In this document: one piece after another, positions 50,728-61,490 of the stretch
How the letters are laid out: every line of letters starts with the position of its first letter
Numbering within the stretch: position 1 is the first letter of the stretch
NCBI GenBank assembly: GCA_963978545.1
Contig: OZ021722.1
Location: forward strand, 14,326,801 to 14,390,800
Origin: Linyphia triangularis
Lineage: Eukaryota; Arthropoda; Arachnida; Araneae; Linyphiidae
DNA length: 64,000 nt
Reading direction: 5' to 3'
Program-made: the position numbers and the translations under genes
The notes under the pieces: model-generated
Told to the model about the DNA's origin: nothing
Database searches by the model: none
What the model saw: only the letters and a program-made list of their open reading frames with translations

Positions 50728-51230
50728 TTAGATTGAAAAGAGAGTGTCAAAGCCATCTGTACTTAGGCCTGTTGGCCCATTGTACCTCTCTAAAATCTTA
50801 CTAATAAGAGGATCAGCCTCTGGCATGTTAAACAGGGCAGTGGCCTTACATAAGGCCAAACATTCTGAGAGGGGAGCATTACTAAAGTAGTTAGACTCGA
50901 TGTCAATAACTCCACAGGTTTTAAGCCTAATGCCCATGAATGATTGGCATTTGCCAAAGACATGCTCTACTGTTTCAGCTGAGGCTCCACAGCCCCTGCA
51001 TAGTCCATTTTCAGCAACTTTCATTGTTTTAAGATGATTCCTAAGACAGTGACCGGTTAGCAAACCAATCATGATTCTACAGGACTTCCTGTCCAGTCCC
51101 AGTATAAATTTTTGTGTTTGGTTTGAATTTCCTTATAAAAAGTGTTTGCATTGTCTCTTACTCTGAGACTTCCTCCATGCTAGATCAATTTCTTTATTAA
51201 AACTTGATCTAATTGATCCTCTAATATATA
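50728..51230 (-). pseudogene. LINE C-terminal region, broken
   Basis: On the minus strand one frame reads IRSSFNKEIDLAWRKSQ, a stop near 51140, then FILGLDRKSCRIMIGLLTGH, a knuckle CRGCGASAETVEHVFGKC (C-x2-C...H-x4-C) and a C-terminus ending FDTLFSI. The LLTGH...H..R/K...C..C order is typical of the end of LINE ORF2 (R1/LOA/Jockey-like). The RNase H and reverse transcriptase expected upstream are absent; a DUF4780-like frame lies there instead, which suggests a large internal deletion or a chimaera. Confidence 0.7.
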
Positions 51231-51366
51231 GTTATGACAGTAAGTGCTTAGGAAAATAATTTATAGGAGAATATAAAATTTTTACCTATGTACTGTGAGG
51301 ATGACCCTTAAGGGGTGTCTTGATCTTATGACACCATCATCCTCACCCTTTACCCGTTGAGGTAGG

Positions 51367-52094
51367 TTAGTCCTTGGAGACAGTCGAACATGTTTCCATG
51401 CCCTCCTGCTCCTCGGAACTCTCCTTCACTGCGGGTGTTTCTGGTTCCTCCAGCATTCTCTCATCCTCTGAGCCAGTTGACTCCGGTATGTCTGGGTCGT
51501 CCTCCGGGTTTGGGTCCTCCTTGTTGGTCTTCCTGACCCCAAGCAAGGTGATCATGGCAAGATCGATCCAGTAGTATGGTTGAAAATTACAAGCCCGCAG
51601 TAAAACTACGGACGGCTCCTCCATATCTACTATGATCCGTAGACCGTTCTTCTGCTTGGCATTGAGGATTCTCCACTTGGTGGCTTGTTCTGTCTCTGAA
51701 GTAGTTTCAGAGGAATTTCGGGCCTGCGCTCCTGTCCAGGAAGCCAGGCCTTAAATGGCTTTGGCAGCTCGCTGGCAGGAAAAGCCCAAAGGGTGGTGTC
51801 CCATAATTTTAGCTGGGGAACTAGGGAAAAGAGCCAGTCCGTACTTACCTCATCCACAGTAGAGATGATGAGGTATTGGCCTCTTACTCTAGTGCTGCGG
51901 AAGATTGACATGGGTACATCATCTGGGAGATCCAGGATTGCCTTTCCCACCGCATCCATGAAGTACACTGCACCGAAGCGCTTACTTCCTGGACCGCGCG
52001 GTCCAGGTTTATGCACACATAATGCCTTTCTTACGCATGCCCAAACATTAAGTGGAACATAAACTGGACCACACTTTTGACTAATTGAAAACAA
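51367..52094 (-). pseudogene. DUF4780-like ORF of a retroelement
   Basis: Two overlapping-by-homology pieces on the minus strand (52094-51630 and 51650-51367) are joined by a one-base frameshift near 51675. The first reads GAVYFMDAVGKAILDLPDD, FRSTRVRGQYLIISTVDEV, WLFSLVPQL, LWAFPASELPKP; the second WRILNAKQKNGLRIIVD, NFQPYYWIDLAMITLLG and then an acidic tail rich in Glu, Ser and Pro. This order fits DUF4780, a domain seen in first ORFs of arthropod retroelements; its role (possibly RNA binding) is not known to me. The first residues come from repeat R3, so the real start is uncertain. Confidence 0.6.
51988..52007. repeat. 20-bp perfect palindrome
   Basis: CCTGGACCGCGCGGTCCAGG is identical to its reverse complement. 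It sits exactly where repeat R3 stops matching R2 and the DUF4780-like frame begins. Confidence 0.9.
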
Positions 52095-52100
52095 TACCTT
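52000..52100 (-). repeat. Repeat R3, partial copy of R1/R2
   Basis: On the minus strand it matches R2 from GGTATTGTTTTCAATTAGTC to ACCTGGACC with few changes, but it lacks the TATA/initiator half. It is in the same orientation as R2, so the two bracket the DUF4780/LINE unit as direct repeats. Confidence 0.8.
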
Positions 52101-52121
52101 CTAGCTTAAGGGCCAGGGTGA

Positions 52122-52176
52122 TTATAATTTCTATTTTGTAAAAACTGTGTCCTCATTTCCTCAGGGAAAATTTGTA
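52122..52176 (+). mobile_element. LTR-B copy 2, 3' segment
   Basis: TAAAAACTGTGTCCTCATTTCC, then TCAGGGAAAATTTGTAA, matches the last ~50 bp of the complete LTR-B (AAAAACTGTGCCATCATTGCC, then TCCGTGGAAAAATTCATAA). Together with 49986-50320 this is one LTR split by about 1.8 kb of inserted sequence. Confidence 0.65.
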
Positions 52177-53492
52177 AAAGTATCATAATTGGTCAGGTAC
52201 GTTTAAAAATTGCAATTACATTTCAATTTAACCTTTCATGTGATTTATAATTAGGGTATTAATGCTTGGTTATTAGAAAGCTTACTTTATAAAAACATAG
52301 AGAACAAATACAATGCATGTAAGAATATAAAATCATCTATTTCTGAAATCTATTAGTTGTAAAATATCTGTGACGTGTTGTTAGTTAACTTATTAAAGTT
52401 ATTAATTTCAAGATTTTAAGTTGAGAGGTTTGTCGCCAAATTAGTGAAATTTTTGTTGATAAAAATTTTCCGAATTTTAGCCTTTTAGTTGCCGTTTGTG
52501 GCCAACCTTACAAAAGAGGGAGAGATTTCAACCTTAAATGTCGTCAAATTGTTCTTGCTTTGTACCTGATGTAAGTGAGTTATAAAGTGCGTAGAAGCAG
52601 CTTTTTAGGTGACAGTTACTATCACAATCCAAGTTGAATCTTTGCTAAAAAAATAACAACCTTCCTTTTTTCTATTATTTACAGAGACAAAATATACAAA
52701 CGGTATTTATCACTACCATCATCTTTAGTGTGATTGAATAAGTTTTCAAATGGCCTTCAGAATTTTTATCTTAAAATGTCTCCTTGTAATTTAAATTTAA
52801 TATAATCTGAACTTTACAAAATTTATTTACATACATAAACAAATAACGAAGAATAAAGTTTTCTGTTTAGTTTTTCAAACGTTAAGAATCTAATGATTTT
52901 TTTTTTCCAAACGAATGCAATCAAAGGTTTTTGATCTGCAGATAATATGTACTTTACGCTTAAAATAAGCAAATAACGTTAATAACTATGGCACATTACG
53001 AACAAAAAAGATGGATACTTTAAAAAGATATGTAACGCTTTGCAAGTAACGTAATTTGTTTAACGTTGTTTCAACTTTTGTTCGCAATAGAGAGAAGGAA
53101 AAAAAAAAAAAAAAAAAGAATTAGGATTTTTCGCACTTAGTTTTTTTTTATTAAACATCTTAGATATCACCCGCATTTGCTGTATTCACTATGCTTTCAA
53201 ATAACGTTAAAAAAAATAAAAAATAAGGTAAGAGCTCCGAATTTTTTTTATTTTTTAGAATTTGAAGTAGATCGATCATCATGGGGATTCTTCAAATATT
53301 CTAATATTTGAATAAATACTTTGAAAGTATTCAACTCTTGACTCAAAGAAAAAACTTGTTTGACAACAATGGGATATTTATTTTACTGCATATTTTACTG
53401 CAACAATTTATAACACTGGAACTTTCTTTACTTAATATTATATAATCTATTTTTTGAAAACCCTTTTAGTAACATTTATAGTTTATACACAC
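52177..53492. other. AT-rich DNA, nothing recognised
   Basis: No supported gene or repeat family. Confidence 0.5.
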
Positions 53493-53496
53493 TTAA

Positions 53497-54210
53497 GGGG
53501 ACCGGGGAGGGAAAAAAAATTTAAAAAGTTACATACCAAAATGAATGAAATTTTGTATGTAACTTAATCACTTGATAATAATTGTAAATCTTAAATTTCA
53601 AAAATTTATTTAAACTATATCTCATTTTAGAACATTTCAACTTTAAAATTTTAAATTTAAAAAAAAAAAATATTCCTTGCGTTTAAATTTTACACTGAAT
53701 TGTTAAAAATAAAATTTGTACAGGCTAATTAAATATATGTTAAAATAATTGGACATGGATTTTTAATTTGACACATTCTTTCGTCAATCAAAAATAAAAA
53801 TTGTTGTTACCTGAGAAATTTTTTATTTTTTTCATGACATGCTAATACTAAAACTGAAGTAAAGTAATAAAAAACTATCAGATTTTGAAATCCATACCCA
53901 ATTATATTCAAAATAATAACGGGAACTATTTTGAAAAATTTTAAAGGAATATACACATTTTTAAATCGCAAGGAACAATTTAAATGTATTGAAAACATAG
54001 AAAATACATTCAGAGAAAAACGCAAATAGAGAAAATAATTACCATAAACAAACAGAAAAATTGTTGATATTAGCTTCACGGGGATCAAGTCCAGCACCAT
54101 AATAAACACCTTTTGACTTTTGTATGTATTTAAAGACAAAAGTTCAGGCTATAATTTCAGACCAGAAAAAAAATATATATTTTTGAATTTTTTTTGCCTT
54201 CCCGGTCCCC
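53497..54210. mobile_element. TTAA-type MITE 1
   Basis: The left end GGGGACCGGGGAGGGAAAAA and the inverted right end GGGGACCGGGAAGGCAAAAA differ at two positions. The flanks are TTAA (53493-53496) and TTAT (54211-54214). Total 714 bp with no coding frame (the minus-strand frame 53807-54139 is AT-driven). TTAA duplications point to the piggyBac superfamily, by inference. Confidence 0.7.
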
Positions 54211-54214
54211 TTAT

Positions 54215-54699
54215 ATAAGATTTTAAATTTTTAATTTTTTTTTAACATCTATGCTTCTCAATAAAAGTCCCGACAAAAAAAACCTCAAATATTTCACTCC
54301 ATTAAACTTTTTTAATAACGTTTTTACTTAAAACACTTTGATCCAAAAAACTAATTTACAAGTTAATATGCATGCACATTAAATAATGCTTTATTCGAAA
54401 ATTACAAATGGTGAATTAAAATTTCAATTTTCATAGGAATAGTTAATTATTAATTTTATAATGATTTCAAAGTTTCTAAACACTCTTTACGCCCTATAAA
54501 ATTTAAATTCTATTTGATAAATGTAACCAAATTAAAAATTAACCAGTCATTCTTAAAGAAAACTACTTTATTTTAATATATATAAAAAAAAGAATTAGCA
54601 TTAGAAAAATAAATAATTTTATTCTAACATTTTACAGTGTTAACTGTACTTGGAATGAAGCAACCTAAATAAGGTTTTTCAAAATAAAAAAATTATAAA
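54215..54699. other. AT-rich DNA, nothing recognised
   Basis: No supported feature. Confidence 0.5.
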
Positions 54700-54868
54700 A
54701 ATTAATAATAATAATAATAATAATAATATATAGTAATAACAATAATAATAATAATAATATATAGTAATAACAATAATAATAATAATCAATCAATCAATCA
54801 ATCAATCAATGTATGAATGAATGAATGAATGAATGAATGAATGAATCAATCAATCAATCAATCAATCA
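54700..54868. repeat. Compound microsatellite AAT / ATCA / ATGA / ATCA
   Basis: An (AAT)n block with TATATAGTAATAAC inserted twice is followed by (ATCA)n, then (ATGA)n from about 54814, then (ATCA)n again. The tetranucleotide part is close to symmetrical. Confidence 0.95.
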
Positions 54869-55465
54869 TAAAAAAAATGATAAAATGGTATTTATTATGG
54901 TAGGAACATTATATAAGATATTTTTTATTTGAATTACAGGCAAGTTTACTTTTAATGAAAATACTAGTTTTTTATTACGTCTTACCACTTAGATCTTTTG
55001 CTAATTTTACGCTACATGCTAAAATTTCCATTCCTTTAAAATAGACTATTTTAAACTTCACCTGCTATGAATAAAAATTGTTCTCTTTGTACCAAGATCG
55101 ATGGAAGGAATTTAAATTAGCGAAAGATTAAGCATTGAAAGGATTACTGTGCACATTCTTCCTTACAATACTTATTACTCTGCTCTAAAAAAACACGCTT
55201 TAGGGTTAAAATTACAGAAGAGAAAACTCGAGGAAGAACGTAGCACATTCATAAAGAACAAAGAATATTTTGAGAGTGTTAGTTTTTGAATGTGTTTTAA
55301 CAAAACACTAATTGATTTTCTTTAGATACAAGTATAACGTATTTTCTTTTTTTGTCCAGATTGTTTTAACTCTAAAGGTCAGTTCTTTGTTTTTACTTTC
55401 TATTACTCATATGTTAACATAGGGCAATGAAAATATTGTTTTTGGTCAAAAAGATGGTTTTAATT
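54869..55465. other. AT-rich DNA, nothing recognised
   Basis: No supported feature. Confidence 0.5.
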
Positions 55466-56339
<874 letters not shown>

Positions 56340-57314
56340 ACCCTGCTTATCTCTTAAGGAGGCCATTTATCGCAAGAAAGCGGGAATTACTACCACCACA
56401 AACAACTTCCAATCATGAAAAGAATTCTCGTTTACATTGTTCAGCAAATAAAAAAAAGTAAACAAGGGTTGCAACCAAAAAAAAGGGGGGAAGAACAGAC
56501 TTAGTAGAGGATTTCGTCTCATTTAATGCTAGATTGTGTGGTATTACTTTACCGCAATGCAGTGCCCGTGGAACTTCAAGACATTAGAAACTGTTAAACA
56601 TTTCATATTACGTTACATAGGGATTAAAAAAAGTAACAAGATATTTGAAAAAATGATAATGCAATGAACGTTTGAAGGTAATACAAATGTTCAAATAAAA
56701 TCGCCCTTCCCCTCTCAGAATAATCATTGCTCATAATTTTATCATTAGATGACACTTTACCTAAAAATTTTAATTAGCAGCCTACTTAAATAACTTGCAG
56801 TAGTTGCTCATAAATACCTACTGCGCCATCTGTTGATCAGAAACTAATGATTTTTTTTTTGTGTGTGTGGCAAAAGAGCCGAATTTTCCTTTATATTTCT
56901 GCACAAACGCATCATTCTACCCTCAAATGTTCTTGAATTAATGAATTTTTCAAATGTCCTGTTACTTTTTTTATAATACTGTACTTACTTAGTAACTAAC
57001 CGTAGTTAATATACTTTCGAAGGTTCATAGTTTGTATAATTTTACGTTAGCTATGGAACTCAACTATATCAATTTAAATATCTAAATAAACTCAAATACA
57101 TTTACAATTGCAGTATTTGTGTTTCATAATATCCAAACTTTATTGAACTAGCTCCTGATCAACCAGATGGATTTTTTCGAACTTCAAATATTGATAATTT
57201 TGTGACATATCTTGGATACAACGTCATGTCAGAAAGGGATCTATAACCCAATAATCCACTTATTTGCTCTTTTTTTTTAAATAAAATACCGTATATCAGT
57301 TGAGTTAAATATTC
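56340..57314. other. AT-rich DNA, nothing recognised
   Basis: No supported feature. Confidence 0.5.
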
Positions 57315-57318
57315 TTAA

Positions 57319-58039
57319 GGGGGTCCAGTACCGAAATTTCTTCAAAAATCCCAATTTTTTTTCTGATTTTAAAAAATAGTTCATACATTTCTGAAGAGAA
57401 TGATGTTTTTATCTTATTCCTCCGGTGATTAGAACGCCACAAAATTACCTGTGATTTAAACATCATTAATGGGCGTAACACATTGAAGCGTCTGCTTAAA
57501 GTGCGTTTTTCGAGCACTAGTGTTTTTCACAGATGTTGCATATTCAAATCGATATGTCTCCAGAACCATTAACAAATTTTTGGAGCATTCAAATTTTTGG
57601 AGCATTTAATTTATATAGTTTTAAATATTTTGTTTTCACAGAATTTTATTTTTTTAATTTTTAAAATATAACATTTAGCATAAAAGATAACATAAAAAAA
57701 AGCAAAAATTTCAATATTTTAACTTTGAGAATTTTTTTAATTTTTTTTATTTTACCTATCAAAATTCTGTGAAGACAAACTTTTCTTTATATAATTATGT
57801 ATTACAGAAAGCTTTCACTTTGAAATTTTTTTATTTTTTCTTGACTTATATCAAAATATGCAAACATCAATTATTATAGATTTTTCTTGGTTTTTAATTT
57901 TTTTTTTAAATAACTAAACACAATATTTAAAAAACATTTTCTCAAAGATATATAAATAGTATCTCATACATAAAATAAATTTTTGACATAAAAATGTACA
58001 TAAATAAAGTTTTTTTTTTATTTTCGGTACCGTACCGCC
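57319..58039. mobile_element. TTAA-type MITE 2
   Basis: The left end GGGGGTCCAGTACCGAAATT and the inverted right end GGCGGTACGGTACCGAAAAT are similar, and a perfect TTAA flanks each side (57315-57318 and 58040-58043). Total 721 bp. A second inverted pair (TTTTCACAGAATTTT near 57632 and AAAATTCTGTGAAGA near 57759) is nested inside. It is close in length to MITE 1 and has a similar G-rich start. Confidence 0.75.
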
Positions 58040-58043
58040 TTAA

Positions 58044-58525
58044 AATTTTAAAATTATGCTCTTTAAAGATACCCATTTTTTTTACTTCCAACTATGTACT
58101 TTTAAAGAGAAATTAGACCTAAATATTCAAAACATTTTCAATTCAGTAATCCATAATATTTTCGGCTACTCACTTAATTTATAAATTTTGTACATAATGC
58201 ATTAGAATAAATTAGATTTTGAATCAATGATGCCCTAAGAAAATAACACTAAGAAATAGCTTTCAAAGCAAAGTATTGGTAACAATCAATTTTACTGTCA
58301 TTATCAGGTAAGACAATTTATTGAATTGTATCTCTTTATATATCTCCCTGGAATTTTAATCTATTAAATACTATATGAATTTTCTCTGAAGAAATGACAA
58401 CATAGTTTTTACAAAATAAATACTGATAATTTATTGTTTTAATTTATTGATAATTTACTGATATTGTTTTAATTTACTGATGCAAAACTTCTCTAAAAAA
58501 ACAGAGAATAAACTTTAACATAACA
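58044..58525. other. AT-rich DNA, nothing recognised
   Basis: No supported feature. Confidence 0.5.
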
Positions 58526-58568
58526 TAAGATTCAGTGCATACAACTTGAGATACAGTTATAACTCACA

Positions 58569-58599
<31 letters not shown>

Positions 58600-58809
58600 T
58601 ATCCTGACATGCGAACTTTCCCGAAATATTTTAGTAATCAATCTGGGGATCCATACGCACCGGAAAAATCTTGAAATTTCGATTCACTCAAGCGTTGCCA
58701 ACTTTTACAAACCTTTAGTATCAATAGTAATAAATAAATTTAATAAAATAGAACTTTAAAAACAAATACATACACTATTTACAATTATCTACAGAAAAAT
58801 TGCGTAACA
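58526..58809 (-). mobile_element. LTR-B copy 3, 3'-truncated
   Basis: On the minus strand it starts TGTTACGCAATTTTTCTG and follows LTR-B through AAATTTATTTATTACTATTG, AAAAGTTGGCAACGCTT, a TATATA box and GTTGTATGCACTGAATCTTA. A run of 29 A (minus strand; plus 58569-58597) directly follows the TATA box and has no counterpart in the other copies. The poly(A)-signal end is missing. Confidence 0.8.
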
Positions 58810-59721
58810 AGACCATTAAATCACTATAAAATTTAATTATGCTATACATGTATAAAGATGCCAGCTAACGTTTCACAATAATATTTATTTTACGTAGTAT
58901 TTTTTCTTTTTGTAATGATATAGTATGCAATTATTTGTCCATGTGACATGTTGTTATCTATGTAATTACATAAAATATTTCAAGGCTAAATATTACTTAA
59001 GGGTAACTCTTTGCAAGCTACTATTTCCAGTAAACTGAAATAGTAACTTGCATAGCCAAATTTTATGCTCCTTTCTTCATAATAATATATATTAAATTTT
59101 ACTTTGATCTAAGACAACAAATCGTGAAACATCGCTCCATTTCTATCAAAACACTAATTTTTTACTAACACAATATTCCACACTACTTCAATCACGAAAC
59201 AAAGTTTAAAACTATTCTAAAATAGAAATTCGCTTTTCTAAATTTTATTTTGGCATCATGGGACGTGAGCGTGGGTCCGTTTCCATGACAACCAACTCTT
59301 TCGAACAATAAATCGCTCCGGACGCAAACATTCCTTCATTATTGGATGTTTTAAGGAAGCGCGTTATTTGTCTCCTCTGAGATATCGGAGCATGTTCGGT
59401 TAGGGTAGGAAATTAATTTGGCGCTGTCGTCTTGGCAGATAATGGCGCAGTCGGTGAATCCCTTGACAATAACGAGAGTTGTAGGTTCCTTTATAACGTT
59501 ATTGGTAATAACTGTTATAATTTCATTTACATAGAAACAAGAGTACACATTGTTGTGTGCATATTTTTAGTTGCTTAAATAATTTACTGATTTTACTATT
59601 TTAGCTTCATTGTTTGAATTGTTTCTTTGCATTGAATTATTACTTTCAATTACCCATACGTATACATATGGTAATAAAAGTATGGCATTCGGTCAAATAA
59701 AAAATAAAAAGATTTTTTTTT
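58810..59721. other. Unassigned
   Basis: The 59250-59560 part is less AT-rich. Its minus-strand frame 59351-59548 (65 codons) has four cysteines in normal-looking sequence but no recognised domain. I leave it uncalled. Confidence 0.35.
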
Positions 59722-59950
59722 TTTGCATTTCTGCACGTTTTGGAACACCCTGATTTCAAAAAAGTTATATAGAAAAAAAATGTCTGTCTGTGTGTATGTG
59801 TGTCTGTGGTCAGCATAACTCCCGAACAAATTGATCTACGATGTTCAAATTTGGTTTGAGGGTTAGTGGGGACCATGGGACCTACCATTAAGGTTTTCGT
59901 CCAAATCGTGCATGCGCATAAGGTAGATTCTATTGAAAAAATCATGTTTT
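59722..59950 (+). repeat. Dispersed repeat D, core-only copy
   Basis: Matches the core of the element at 55682: GCATTTCTGCACG, TGGAACACCCTGA, TCTACGATGTTCAAATTTGG, GGGTTAGTGG, CCATGGGACCT, GTTTTCGTCC and an end AAAATCATGTTTTTCA. The long inverted arms are absent. It contains a TGTCTGTGTGTATGTG stretch. Confidence 0.75.
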
Positions 59951-60496
59951 TCAATGCTAAAAATCGTCTCTAACTATTTTGATAAAAATCACTGTGGTAA
60001 TACCTCATAATGTGTTCTAAACATCCCCACCTACGAAATTCCATTAAAAATGTTATAATAACGTAAAAAGTGGAAAAACGAATTATTTCAGCACATAATT
60101 CTTTTTTATCGAGCATACCTCATCAACGATTGTTTTTTCTTCTCCCTTCAGTTTTGCTTATAATAAAGGATTATAGGATAAAGGATTATCGAAAAGTATA
60201 TCACCAAAATCACTATTTTGGCATTTTTTTTTTAAGACCCATTCAATAATTATCGTTAAAATATCGCCTAACTGGTTATAGTATAATTGAAAGTTGTGCA
60301 ATGTTACACACCCGTAGTTTGCATTGCATTGTTCATTTGCATTGAATTATTTGCACTGCATTGTTCTTTTGAATTGGTTTCATTGATTTGTTTCGACTCT
60401 TCTCAGTTCTTACTTAAAATTATTGATTCCAATATCTACTATTTATTCCGAATAAAGCAATTTAATTATTTGTTTATAAAAAGAAAAAATTAGAAA

Positions 60497-60770
60497 AGAG
60501 TTTCTTCAATGAAAGGTTAAATGTTTTTTAGTGTGATTGGATGACGGCAAGTTGGTTTATTAGTATTCCGTAAAAGAGACCTTTTAGTGACCGTGACAGC
60601 CTCTAAACTTTGATAGAAGGCATTGTCATCGAATCTGTCAATTTTTAATCCCAATGAACAGCAAGGGGGTTGATTAGACCTGACCTCCATCGATTTGCAC
60701 ACCATCGACACACACACACACACACACACACGCACGCACACACACACAATCGAAGTTAACATAAGAGTCA
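60497..60770 (+). repeat. Dispersed repeat C, copy 2
   Basis: Second copy of 43176-43445. Here the CA-rich end is expanded into a (CA)n run with two CG interruptions (60708-60748). Confidence 0.75.
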
Positions 60771-61307
60771 CCGCTGTTGTTTCAGAATTATTTCGGCACA
60801 CAGCACAAAAACTATTGGATTTAAAATATAAAGTTTTTAACATTTCCAGAAATATGTTTAGAAATGATACGAAAAATGATGAAAACTTTAGTTTTTATTA
60901 ATATATGTCAAAGTGAAACAATAATTTTTTTTTCTATACACCATATACACACTTTTCCTTGGTAAAGTTTTCAGTTTTCATTGCAATTTTTTCTGGAAAG
61001 TATTTTTAAATAATTTCCAGGAAAAATTAACAGCTGCAAATATCTAATATTTTGCAAGCACAGAGTTGTATGTCTTACTAAAAACATTCTGGCCCACCTA
61101 TTTTAAATTTCAATGCAATTTTGGAGTTAATTCTAATTTTTGAAAATTCAATTTTAAGCTTGCACGATTTTTTTTTATAAACAGCGGGAAATTATGAAAA
61201 AAGATTAAATTTCTTTTTATAAATTACACCACTTCATAAATCGGATAATCGGAAATTGAATACAAAGCTAAGAACTCTTTGACGATTTATATTTAGTTAA
61301 ACCATTT

Positions 61308-61308
<1 letters not shown>
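60771..61308. other. AT-rich DNA, nothing recognised
   Basis: No supported feature. Confidence 0.5.
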
Positions 61309-61362
<54 letters not shown>

Positions 61363-61490
61363 TTCATTCATTCATTCATTCATTCATTCATTCATTCATT
61401 CATTCATTCATTCATTCATTCATTCATTCATTCATTCATTCATTCATTCACTCACTCACTCACTCACTCACTCATTCATTCATTCATTTG
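61309..61490. repeat. Four-stage tetranucleotide array
   Basis: (TTTA)n from 61309 to about 61363, then (TTCA)n to 61448, then (CTCA)n to 61471, then (TTCA)n again. Each change of motif is a single base. Confidence 0.97.

Noticed and set aside
59351..59548. 65-codon minus-strand frame with four cysteines, possible exon
   Set aside because: An AG lies upstream, but no donor, domain or partner exon could be supported.
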